Part shown: positions 33,837-44,305 of the stretch, one piece after another
Position numbering within the stretch: the stretch's first letter is position 1
How the letters are laid out: every line of letters starts with the position of its first letter
Assembly: GCA_036346395.1 (NCBI GenBank)
Contig: CM070615.1
Span: forward strand, 23,245,282-23,309,281
DNA length: 64,000 bases
Source: Hsuehochloa calcarea
Lineage: Eukaryota > Streptophyta > Magnoliopsida > Poales > Poaceae
Direction: 5' to 3'
Notes under the pieces: model-generated
Databases searched by the model: none
What the model was told of the DNA's origin: nothing
Seen by the model: only the letters and a program-made list of their open reading frames with translations
Program-made: the position numbers and the translations under genes

Positions 33837-35429
33837 TGTAATAACCCAAATTCCAATTTGAAAGTGTATTATTCGGGAGAGGGAAGTTAATCGAAAATTT
33901 AAGCTTTAGGGGGAGATCCTTGGAACATGGGCCTCGGGCAGCTTAAGCGACCTTGTGGTCGGCCATTGGGCTAATTGAGGGGAGGCGCCCTAGTTGGATC
34001 TGCCCCAGCCCCACACCCTCCCTCAAACCCTAGCCCCAAACCACCTTTTTCCCATTCCCTATCCCTAGCAACCACCCCTTGTACCTGGCAGAAATCCTCG
34101 GTCCCCTCACTCTTGGCTGCAGCCCTCCTATTCTCCATCCCCATGGGTGCCTCCAACTCCCTCCCTCAAGGAGAAGCCCTCCATTCTTTGCCCTATTGGT
34201 GTTCTCCTGCACCGGCCGGCCATTAGGGGAGGAAGGGAGAAGGGAGAAGAGGGGGGAAGGAGGAGAAGAAGGATCTACAGTGGTGGTGAGCGCCGTGCTA
34301 GCTCGTTCGCCTCTTTTCTTAGTTTCACGGTGAAGGCAAGTGCGAGATAGTAATGATGTGTTGCTTTGTTTCCTAATTGATGAGTGCCATGGTTAATGAT
34401 GATGCTTTGAGTTTGATATTGTTGATGAGCATCACTTTTCATGATGAGTTGATAGCATGCTTTACATTACGCATCATAGCATTGGATCCTGTGCCTTAAG
34501 GGCACAGGCCTTGAGAATGTTTTTCTTTGGATCCCGTCATGCATTAGGCGGGCTGGTCCCCACACTCGTGGAGTGTGGGCTTTGGATCTTGTGCCTAGAG
34601 GGCACGGGCCTAGAGTATGTATCGACGGATACACTACTCGGCATTACCCAGTAATTGCTAAGAAGTGAAGAATATGCATTCATGACATATCATTGCATTT
34701 CTGTATAAGATGTGGATTGGTCTATTTGGCTTATGTTGATGTTGTTCATGGTGAGATTGTTGATTTTCCGTGTCCACATATGAGGCTATGTTTACTTACT
34801 ATTGCTCTTTGCTGAGTCGTAGACTCACTCTTGTTGTGTTGTGCTTTCTAGGTACCTCTCGGCGCAATGCATGTATGGGGAGGGGTAGTCATGGTGCACT
34901 TCACACATTTATAACCACAACGAATGACCTAGTTCAATTATCTGAAATTCTCAGAATTGATGTTTCCTTTAGGTGGATGTTTTTGTGACCATCCTTCGTG
35001 GTGGATGATTTTTGACTGCATTCATGGATGATCCTTTTAGGTCTTAAATCCTTCGTTCTAAGTTCATGTAATTCCATTACGATGTTTGAATTGGGACACT
35101 TACACTTTCGTGATAGTTGTTCGTTATCTAAATGAGTTTAGTATGGGTGGACTGCTTGAACTTAGTTGCTAAAGTGAGGACCCCTTAGATTGACTTATGC
35201 TCAATTAATAAGTGAATTGCTTTCATTGAGAAATTAGAGACGGCCATAGGATTGATTTTTTTATAGCTTGTTGTCTTTCATGATTGGATGCTTGGGTGAT
35301 GGCTTAATCATTGATGTCGATGATTAATATTTATCTTTCTTCATGTTATGGTTGAACTTATTCTGAATTGTTGTAGAATGTTAGCCCTTTTAGGTAACAT
35401 CCTGGCTTCCACATAGACAGGGTGTTACA
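33837..35429 (+). repeat. 3' LTR of the gypsy element
   Basis: 1593 bp from TGTAATAACCC to GGGTGTTACA, next to target duplication GTTGG. Differences from the 5' LTR are mostly 1-4 base indels (for example near 33930-33965, 34490-34590 and 34860-34950). Confidence 0.95.
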
Positions 35430-35808
35430 GTTGGTTTTTGTTGCAGTCTTGCAGAAGGATGGAGGCATCAAGCAGACGAGCAATCAACGATAGTCGATAG
35501 GATGGGAGACTGCTTCGGTAGTTGGCTAGTGTTTAGTTGGGTGGGCTTTAGTTGCCGATTTAATGAATTAGGCCCATGTCGTGGGCTCCTGGTTAGCTCA
35601 ATGCCTCAATCTAGTTAGCAGACTAGTAGTTATACAACCATGAGCGGATGAGCCATGCAGAGCAATAAAGCGTATACAGGATATATAGGATATACTGATA
35701 TACATATACATATATGTATGATGTATCCGGATCGGGGGCCCTTGGCTATGGTGGGCCCTGGGCGGTCGCCTTGGCCTGCCCTCCCTTAGGAACGGCCCTG
35801 AGTAGTAC

Positions 35809-38742
35809 TACTACTCAATTCCTAGGGCCCTATAAAACTTAGGAATTAACAACAGTGTAATTCTCACAAGATTCTCACTAAATTCCCGCATACACATTAG
35901 CAGCAGTTTTCCATGTATGAATATATTAATACATGTAATGATATGACCCATACATCCGATGGGAGGTAGAAAATTGGACGCCTACTACAGTGCAAATCAC
36001 ACTTCACCCACCGCGGATGCGAAATTTTATCTTGTCGAAGTCTAGATCTGAGCTCACACTCGACGCAAGTCTACAAGTGAGCATGCACCAGAAACAAAAA
36101 GATGAGTCTTCCGCACTACACCTATCTATCTCTCCCACCACTCATCGTCTCATCCCATCCAAAACTCAATTCCTCTTTCCTCCACCCGACCAAACTGAAG
36201 GGATGCAAGTAGGCTATACCAGCTAGCAATTTCAAAAATTCTACCACGTAAACCAGGAAGCCATGCAAGCAAGAGATCATATATCGTTACCACTTGGCGC
36301 ACATTGTAGCGGAAGAAGAGTTGTAGCAGCTTAATCTAACGTCGAGTGCGTCGATGTAGTAGTCATAGTCGATCATCCAACATCCTCGGCACCGACCGTA
36401 TCCTCTAGTAACCTATCACGTTCCTTGCGTAGGTTGTGAATTGTCCTCGATGAGCAGCAGCAACCGCAACAGTGTCATTGCGGTATCCGCATGTCTAGAG
36501 GTGGAACGTCGTAAGTCGGTGTGCTAGCACCAACGCACACGGTAGGACTTTTGGAAAGATGGCGACTAGGGTTTTGGTGGAGCAACTCTTACGTACCAAC
36601 AGCCCCATGCATCCTCTTATAAAAGAGCCCATAATGGATCCTATTTGAACTCATTTTTTTCATACCGTTAAGTGTGTGACCCTGTAGGTTCATGAGTAAT
36701 CGGTTGCGACTCGGAAACTCCTTTCCGACCACGAGTCGTTAGCGGTTCCTATTAGGACATATCGATTTACGAACACACATAAATATTATATCAGACGAAT
36801 CTTATGCAATATGATCTGCGACCAGGTCCTTATTACTTACAACCAGCTCGTATCTCCACACGACAAGTTCATATTTAGTCATGACCAGTTCGTAACTCCT
36901 TACAACCAGTTCGTTGATCCGTTAGTGATCATGTTCGACTAGTTTACGACCAGTCCGCATTTGGCACGGTCATCGGCGTCAGTGTGGCCATGCGGCGTGG
37001 GGAGAGGATGACGCAGTCTCGATGGCGAGGTGGTGGTTTGGCCTAGCCTGGCCCCAAACCGAATCCAGGCCTATCAGTGGTAAGGTGGTGGCATGGGCTG
37101 GAAACCGACTTGTCTTCCCATCACAATGTCATAATTGTTGCAATTATTAAGTCGAGTTGTTGCGACCGTTGTTTATTGTTGTTGAAACATATTGCTACAA
37201 ATATTGTAGGTGTTTTGGCTACTTTTTCAATTTGTTGCAGCAACCTTTTGTTTTTGCTGGGATTGGTTTCTTCTATTGTTGTATCGATTGTTCTCATTTG
37301 TAATATATATTTTTTACTTTTTTGTTGTGAGTGTTGAAAAAATTTGTTGCACGAGATTTTTTTTTTTGTGTGGTGGGTCTATTGCTTTATTGCAACATCT
37401 TGTTTTGGCATGGAATGGTGAAACGAAATGAGATTGTTACATGCTCTAGTAGTTGTTGTTGTGATTGCTATGATTTTAGTGCATCTTGAGATTGAATGTT
37501 GCAGTGTTGTAACATAATGTATTTGTTGCATCGGATGTAGATTTGTTGCAGGCTTACTAAATGATTATTGTGTCTCACCAATTTTTGTTGCACGAGATCG
37601 GATGATTGAGATCCAATAGTGGAGAGGATCTTACGATGGAAAGCTCCCATCGTACATCTCGACGCTAGTCGCCCCTATTAATATCCAATGATTATTTTTA
37701 CCTATAAATACTAATGTTAAAATACTTGAAAATATTTTGAAATTGGAAAATTTGTAGACATGGAGCAAACTAAAAGTGAAAATACATTCAGAATAACCAA
37801 CAGATTGTTCATACATCTCAAAATCTTAAGAAAAGATGAACAAATCAACAAAGTTAGAGCCCAAGTAATGAAGAAGCAGCTAGATGCTCTTGCTCCTCTT
37901 CCCCCAATCGGCGAGCGTGGTTGGCCCGCTGGGCTGCTACGGCCCAAGTCGCTACTCCCCTCCTCTCTCCCATATTTCTCACGTATAAAAGAAACCGCTC
38001 AGTTCAACAGAAACCGCCGGTGGTTCATCCGGTTTTTTCCGGTCTACAAAAGAGGATGATGAGCTGTGTCAGTGACTCAGTTGACCTCTCTCTCTCTCTC
38101 TCTCTCAAAAAAAAAAAAAAAAACTGTGTCGGCGTGAGCGAAACTATTACCAGATCTCTACTTGGATGACCGACCCCGCTTGTTGCAGATAGCTAATTAA
38201 TCTTCTGAATTCTGACAAGGGTTGGTAAATAGTCCAACACAGCATGCAATTACTATGTCCAGATCAAGGTTTGAAATCGCGATTTTCGCGGTTTCACAAG
38301 AAGGTCCCGAAAAAGGCATAGCGTACACTAATTTTCGCTGCTTCGCGTTTAGGGTCAGAAAAAGCTAGGCTAGCTAGCTATTTAGAAACTTGGTCGTGAT
38401 ATATTAAGATGAGCCTGATCTCGACTTTGTGCGAGTGTTACGAGGTCATACCACATGACCTACGTACAACCGCTGCCTAGATCTGCATTCTGCATTGCTG
38501 CAATACTCGCATGCATCGAGCTTGTGTCTGTTAATCTATTTGTTCGCTTCTCAAAGTCACGTGGACTCTGAAGTGTCCGATGATCAGTCACGCGGCCTAT
38601 TTTTGGTGCCGCGCAGCATAAATTTTGAGGGTCAAGAGCTCGCATGCAGCATCTGTCTGACAGGGTAGAACCACAGAAGAATATCAAAGCCTTCGTTGCA
38701 TACCTCAGTCATAAAAAGCAGGATATATTCTGTTGCATCAGA
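35809..38742. other. Unassigned segment; possible LTR relic and TTGCA-rich repeat
   Basis: 36590-36960, read on the minus strand, has spaced ACGAACTGGT/CGACCAG words followed by TTTTATAAGAGG and a leader with AAACCCTAG, the order seen in the chromovirus LTRs here, so an LTR relic is possible. 37090-37600 is T-rich with many TTGTTGCA words and no conserved frame. 38084-38122 is (CT)n followed by a run of A. Nothing else is recognised. Confidence 0.35.
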
Positions 38743-38814
38743 GGGCATTTGGTCTAGTGGTATGATTCTCGCTTAGGGTGCGAGAGGTCCCGAGTTCAAT
38801 TCTCGGAATGCCCC
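38743..38814 (+). tRNA. tRNA-Pro (anticodon AGG)
   Basis: 72 bases fold as a full cloverleaf. Acceptor GGGCATT pairs with AATGCCC; the D-arm region contains TGGTCTAGTGG; anticodon stem CTCGC/GCGAG encloses loop TTAGGGT with anticodon AGG at 38775-38777; T-arm CCGAG/CTCGG encloses TTCAATT; discriminator base is C. It has no intron. The A box (TGGTCTAGTGG) and B box (GAGTTCAATTC) of the internal pol III promoter are present, and T runs follow at once. AGG, read as inosine-GG, decodes CCU and CCC/CCA. It looks intact and is the one feature here that could be an active host gene. Confidence 0.95.
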
Positions 38815-38819
38815 CAACG

Positions 38820-38835
38820 TTTTAATTTTTTTTTT
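38820..38835 (+). terminator. RNA polymerase III terminator of tRNA-Pro
   Basis: TTTT at 38820-38823 and a run of ten T at 38826-38835 begin six bases after the tRNA 3' end; another T run follows at 38838-38845. Confidence 0.85.
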
Positions 38836-38855
38836 CGTTTTTTTTAAAAACTGTC

Positions 38856-38951
38856 TTGTGTTCCGTCCGTTTTGCCTTTTCACAGCATTGCGCTGCAGTA
38901 ATGTTGTGTTCCGTTCGTTTTGCCTTTTCACAGCATTGCGCTGCAGTAATG
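38856..38951. repeat. 48-bp tandem duplication downstream of the tRNA
   Basis: 38856-38903 and 38904-38951 (TTGTGTTCCGTCCGTTTTGC and 28 more bases) differ at one position. No coding meaning is apparent. Confidence 0.9.
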
Positions 38952-40235
38952 AAGTACTGTGTGCTTAACAAAACCAATTTTCTATGCTAAGCCCTTTTTT
39001 CTCTATTGGACGTGTGTTTAATTTAATGACGAGAACTTGTTATTGGCTCACAGAAGCTATTTTCGTATCTATAATTTACATTTTTCTAATTGAATTGATT
39101 CAAAATTTAAACTAAAATCTCTTTCAATCTAAAGAAAATGATTCTAATCGCTACCTATCCAAACAAGGTCTTATTTTATTTCCTTTTCAACCCCTCGAGC
39201 GCTATAATTTTTGAAAGCATACAGTAGCTTTTATAACTTATGTCCACCTTATACCTCTCTAGTGACTAGTGAGAATGAAGGGATTAGGATAGAATGTAAA
39301 AAGGATGGCCCGACTACGACATTATAGAAAATCCATTGTTAGGTACAAAGTTGGGCCCAAGTGTGGGTTTAGCCGGTATAACATCTGATCTCTTCTCAAT
39401 TTAACAACAGTATTTATGTACCACGTAGCCAAGGTTAGGTTCAAGATAAGCACACTTCTGAACTCCGTCCAAACCAAAGTTATTTGAAGCAAAGGCTCGC
39501 ACCCTAAAATAAAGCCTTCGGTGTAAAGAACAACATAGCAAAAGAAAATCTGTGGTAAGATACATCGATAGTAGGTCTAGCTAGCCAGATTAATATCTCA
39601 ACTTGACAAGATGTATACGTTGCATAATCGAAATTATTGTAGAGAAAATTGACTACGTGCCGCTCTAAATTTATGGCTATTTGCCAAAACACGCCGATCC
39701 CATAATAATAATAATTAACACAAAATGACCTCCATGACCTTCTCTTCTTCTTCTTTCTCCTCCTTTCTTCTTTGTCGGCGCCGTGCGCAGCTTTGTCGCC
39801 GAGCGCGGCCTCGCGGTGCCCGCCTTTGTGGTCCGCGACCACGAGGTCTTCTGCCGATCGACACCAGTGGTCCCATTGGGGTTTTCAAAGAAACCCTAGA
39901 TTGATTTTATGGAGGCTTTCCGGTTCACCCTCTATTCCTCTGCCTTTTCTGTGGCGTTGCTCACAATTGCATAATGAGGCTAGAGGGTAGGGACATATTT
40001 ATAGACTCCACTTTCAGGTGTTATAAATTGATCTACCTGTTTTCCTATATACCGTGAGACTCCTGAACCATGTCACCAACCACGATCAGACATGCCAGTT
40101 TAATGAGTCTAAAATATATTAGTCCCTAGCACACATGTGTAAGTCATGCGCCATGATCAGATTGTTTATGAGATCAATTCCAATATGATCATGTGGGTCA
40201 ACAGCCTGCAGAGCTGATCCTGCAAAATAAACCCA
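38952..40235. other. Segment with nothing recognised
   Basis: AT-rich and non-coding on both strands by inspection. 39720-39800 has a CT-rich run (CTTCTTCTTCTTTC) and then a short GC-rich stretch, with no supported frame. Confidence 0.4.
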
Positions 40236-40616
40236 CACTAGTATAAAACAGGCTATCCTAAACGGTTCATCACACACAGTTCCTTTGAAACCGTCTATGT
40301 TGTACTCATCATATACGGTAGGAATCACATGTGATACGTAATTATCACAGACGGTTTGTAAATAGAATCATTTATGATAATTCACAGATGGTTCTTAATC
40401 ATAACCGTGTGTGAAAATCACAAATGTCACAGACGGTTATTAAATAAAACCGTCTACGAATCATCACAGACAGTTATCAATAATAACCGTCTGTGATAGT
40501 GGAAACATCACAGACGGTTCTTAATAAGAACCATTTGTGATATACTTTCCCGGCAATTTAACAAATATGCCCTAAATTACAACAATGATACATGCACGCA
40601 GCGCACAAGACACACA

Positions 40617-43461
40617 CACTACTACGCAAAAATACATCACGCAGACGGTTGAAACGAAATCGGCCTGAGATAGTTTTGAACCGTCTAAATTTTTATGTCT
40701 GTGATAACAGTTGGTTATCACAGACGGTTTTTAGTTGAAACCGTTTGTGAAGGGCCACTACCACAGACGGTTTCAACCAAGAGCCGTCTGTGATATACTA
40801 CGTATCACAGACGATTCTTGGTTGAAACCGTCTGTGGTAGTGGTCCTTCACAGACTGTTTTTGTTGAAACCATCTGTGAAAGTACAGTTCCCAGATGGTT
40901 CCAACTAAAAACCATCTGTGATAGTTCTTTATACCTAATTAATTTTTTTTTGATTTTCGGCTAGCCTTAGGAATTGCTAGCCTTGCCCTCTGAAAGCTAG
41001 CAAGCAGAAAACAGGTACATCACAGATGAATCAATTATTGACAACTCAAAGTGATCATTTAAAACTCAAAATCAATTACAAAAGATTATGTTCAAGTATT
41101 GTCGCTAAATTTACAATTGAGTTACAACTACTCAAAATGATCAATTATAATTGAATCAATAGTTTCAAGGTCGTTCAGCGATGTCGATGGAGTGAAACTC
41201 TCCGCTGGTGTTAACGATCTCCATCTTGATGAAGGTGCAGAGCACCCCTCGAACCTCCAAGACCTCTTTCATAACGAGTTCATCTCAATCTATGTTCAAG
41301 CCCTATCGCTAGTAGGAGTAAAGTAGTAAGCATATATATATATATATTTAAATTTATAATTAGGAAATAATTACATATATAGATACAGTCAATTCGAGGC
41401 ACATTATTACAAAGATATAGGATTATTGTGTTGTAGCGCGTACCAGAAATCGCATCCTGTGTTGCAGTGTGGCGCTCGATCCGTTGTATGGCCCTCCCTC
41501 GGCAACATAGGTGGTGAACGACCTGCATGATTGCTAAAAGTTATTATCGGCCATTTGAAAGAAGAAAGACTACAATAGAGTTATCTATAGAGGAAATGAA
41601 CATACCTGTCGAGTACTCCTTTCACAAGGGTGAAGTCGTGGTTTTTGTTGAGTAGGGAATCAAAGTATATTACCTTGTTACCTTGTTCCTCTTTGGTATA
41701 ATGACTAAAAAGATCGAGTGGAACCTACTCATGTATGTCGCTATAGTCATAAACCTAAGAACCTAAGTTCGTGCTGCGTATAAAGTACAAATGAAATTTG
41801 TATAGCAAGTAGTGAAGCACTTACTTCTAGTTGTAAGACACCATTATGTAGTCCTTGTCATCTTAAGCAAGCAATCCCGTAGTTATGTATTTCACGACGT
41901 AGGTGCGTCTTTGTTGATGGTTTGCTCAGAGATCACGTGTGGGTTGAGGAAACCCACCAGTTCTTTCCATTGATGGACATTTTTCATCATGTATCTATAC
42001 ATAAGCAATGAGTTGTGATATTTATCGGTATTACGTGAGTGTAGAACTTATTTGTACACACTTACAGTATCCAGCATCGTAGAAGTGGGACATCGAGGGC
42101 AGTGAGATTAATAGGTCGAATAAGTCGTCGAAACCCACGACGAAGTGGCCCAGCTCGTGGAAGAAATACTCCTTCGTGTGTCTGACGGGCAATTTCGATA
42201 TTCCTCTGCCATCTCGTTTACGTACCACTTTGATCGAAGATGCAGACGCATTCGGCGACGTCGATGACGGCAATAAGGCGGTGCTGTGCCATCTAAACAC
42301 TTGCTATCTATATAAGTTACATACGCAATGAACTAAAATTACATGGATTGCAAGTTGATATTTTATCTGAGAAAAATAGAAGTTACCCAACCAATTATCT
42401 TAAATTGCCTTGTAAACATATAATTACATAAACAAATAAAAGTTACCTCTTGAACTTAAATATAGGATACATAGTAAATAAAATATATGACATTGCACAA
42501 AAAGCTTCAAAGGACATAGTTTCAATCGATTCACTGTGGCCTTAGAGGTCGACCAAGAATAGCGAGCTAGCGGAGTATAGGGAGAAGCATGTTTGGATAT
42601 GTGTTTACAAGGGTTTATTCATAGATAGCAAGGTATAAGAAATAATAGATGTGTGATAGGTATAATAGAGCTCATAGGCAAGTATACAAGTACGAGATAA
42701 AGTAGTAGCGTGAAGCAAAGAATAGGCATCTGTTCTTTAGACATAGATCGAGCTACGAGCTAGCTACTAAGTAATGCAAGAAATAGGTTTACCGGTATAT
42801 GTGTTTGAATAGGAATAAGCATGCGGTTGTGTGATAAGTCAGTCAAGATAGGGTTTACCGGCGCAAGGAGCAGAGACGTACCTGGGAGGTGGCTTCGAAT
42901 GGCGGAGACGTACCTTGGGAGGTGGCTTCGAGGGAGGAAGGGGCAGGAGGAGGCCGAGCGGTGTCGAGGTCAGGGAGAAGGGGCGTCGGGGAGGCGGGGA
43001 GTAGCAGGGGTGTTGGGGTCGGGGAGAGAGGGGTCAGGCGACGTCGTCTGTCGGGCAGCAGGTCGGTGTCGGGGAGGAGGCTTCGGGCGTCAGGGAGAAG
43101 GTCAGAGGCGAAAGAGCGGGCTAAGGCGCTGGGGAGGTGAAGGGGTGAGAGTAAGGCAGAGTGACGAGTTCTATTATGGAACCATCTGTGATAAGTCATT
43201 ACAGACGGTTCCATACCAGAATCGTCTGTGATATGAGGGTTTAGGGTTTCTATGATAAGTCATCATAGACGGTTCTGAACAAGAATTGTATGTGATGACT
43301 TTGATTATCACAAATAGTTCTTGTTCAGAACCGTCTATGAAGTATCACAAACGGTTGTATTTAGAAACCGTCTGTGATAGGTGCATATCACAGACGGTTC
43401 TGTGATTATGTTATCACAAACGGTTCCCTTTGTGTCTTTTATAGCCTCTTTTGTAGTAGTG
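40617..43461 (-). mobile_element. Inner CACTA element with complete ends
   Basis: Starts CACTACTACGCAAAA and ends TTTTGTAGTAGTG, with 3-bp duplication ACA on both sides (40614-40616 and 43462-43464). Subterminal arrays of CACAGACGG(T) and its complement are at 40640-40930 and 43180-43430. It is 2845 bp, lacks TNP2 transposase, and carries a minus-strand Ulp1-like relic. It would need a transposase from elsewhere. Confidence 0.93.
41175..42300 (-). pseudogene. Ulp1-like cysteine protease relic in CACTA
   Basis: Separated minus-strand blocks recall the Ulp1 (SUMO-protease-like) proteins often carried by grass CACTA elements. 42300-42080 has KLPVRHTKEYFFHELGHF and VGFDDLFDLL. 41990-41830 has ELVGFLNPHVI and YVVKYITTGLL, then DDKDYIMVSYN. 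41700-41600 has VIYFDSLLNKNHDFTLVKG. 41275-41175 has VNTSGEFHSIDIA. Splice-like breaks lie between them. The catalytic His and Cys motifs are not clearly preserved. Stops (for example after GLL) and frame changes make it non-functional. The assignment rests on block order and is moderate. Confidence 0.5.
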
Positions 43462-43751
43462 ACACACAATCTTCTTCAGCTACTTGATATGGTCCAGAAT
43501 GGAGCATAAATTACAACAATGATACATGCACACACACACAATCTTCTCCAGCTACTTGATATGGTCTAGAATGCACTCCATCTTCAACTCTAGCATGCTC
43601 CAGATATATAATTATCACAGACGGTTTGTAAATGGAACCGTCTGTGATGTTTATCACAGACGGTTATTAACAAGAACCATCTCTGACATCACAGACGGTT
43701 ATTAACAAGAACCGTCTCTGATAATGATTTTTTTGGCTCTCGTCCACGCAA

Positions 43752-44068
43752 CATGAAGAGTATGAGACAACAGCCACACCAACTTCATCAAGCCTGCAAG
43801 TTCAAGAAGTATGGCTGCTAGGAGATCGCATGAAGAGGCTATTTCACAAGCATTCCTTTAGACACAACTGCAGGCCTCGGAGGTGCCCAAGCAGCATGAG
43901 GAGGAGGATTCTACATGATGTGTGGCACATCCAAGGCATGTAGTTGTCTCTGGAGGAATGCTAGCGATGTAGCCTAGCTTCTTCATGCGCTCTCCTGACA
44001 GCCATGATACTTGAACTTGCAGGCTTGATCAATGAAGTTGGTGTGGCTGCTGTCTCATCCTCCTCATG
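43752..44068. repeat. Long imperfect inverted repeat (hairpin) in outer CACTA
   Basis: The left arm 43752-43887 (136 bases) and right arm 43924-44068 (145 bases) are complementary over their whole length, about 80-85 percent by eye with small bulges, around a 36-base loop. Strong blocks are GCCACACCAACTTCAT and TCAAGCCTGCAAGTTCAAG, each with its exact complement in the other arm. A transcript from either strand would fold into one long stem of the size seen for young plant microRNA or hairpin-siRNA precursors. Expression is unknown. Confidence 0.85.
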
Positions 44069-44305
44069 AGGATGAAAAAAGCAGCTGCATCAGAGACAAA
44101 GGGATACTAACCTTAGATCATCAAGAACAAATAGCAGATATAGCACACTTGAAAATCTAAGGTATATCTTTCACCAACGGGCCCCAAAGACAACTGCCTC
44201 CTTCAAAGGAGCCGCATATATATCACATTTCTCACTACAAATAGATCTAGTTCTGAGGGGATGACTAGATATTTAATGGTGCATATCACAGACCATTCTT
44301 AATAG
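44069..44305. other. Short segment before the copia fragment
   Basis: Non-coding. Contains CTCACTACAAATAG at about 44231 and ATCACAGACCATTCTTAATAG at 44286-44305, diverged CACTA end and subterminal words. Copia integrase coding starts immediately afterwards. Confidence 0.4.

Larger units (their letters stand above)
27234..35429 (+). mobile_element. Complete Ty3/gypsy LTR retrotransposon, 8.2 kb
   Basis: Two LTRs of about 1.6 kb (27234-28831 and 33837-35429) start TGTAATAACCC and end GTGTTACG or GTGTTACA. The 5-bp duplication GTTGG flanks the element (27229-27233 and 35430-35434). Between the LTRs lie a degraded primer site, gag, protease, RT, RNase H, integrase and a chromodomain-like end, then a purine tract (33824-33836). 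It sits in the promoter-side region of the hAT element. Every coding block carries frameshifts although long LTR stretches are almost identical. Confidence 0.95.
23875..35800 (-). mobile_element. hAT transposon with transposase, split by a gypsy element
   Basis: Ends are TAGGGCCGTTCCT on the left and, read inward from the right, CAGGGCCGTTCCT. An 8-bp duplication AGTAGTAC flanks them (23867-23874 and 35801-35808), the hallmark length for hAT. Without the 8.2-kb gypsy insert (27234-35429) the element is about 3.7 kb. A minus-strand transposase relic fills 26550-24100; the promoter side (27233 and 35435-35800) was separated by the gypsy insertion. Confidence 0.93.
40236..44305. mobile_element. 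Outer CACTA-type element, right end lost
   Basis: Left end CACTAGTATAAAACAGG at 40236 is a CACTA terminus, followed by CACAGACGG(T)-type inverted repeats to 40560. The same motifs return at 43610-43735 and weakly at 44286-44305, where the copia fragment begins. The inner CACTA (40617-43461) sits inside it. A word AATTACAACAATGATACATGCAC lies on both sides of the inner element (from about 40576 and 43506). No transposase is present; a large inverted repeat fills 43752-44068. The right boundary is inferred. Confidence 0.6.

Noticed and set aside
36590..36960. Host gene promoter with TATA box
   Set aside because: The repeated CGACCAG-type words upstream of the TATA on the minus strand resemble the LTR promoters in this window, so an LTR relic is likelier.
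42821..43231. Gly/Arg-rich frame at one end of the inner CACTA
   Set aside because: Low-complexity GC-rich DNA beside subterminal repeats, both strands open, no family match.
43752..44068. Identity of the hairpin with miR820
   Set aside because: The known miR820 sequence is not present in either arm; only the setting in a CACTA is similar.
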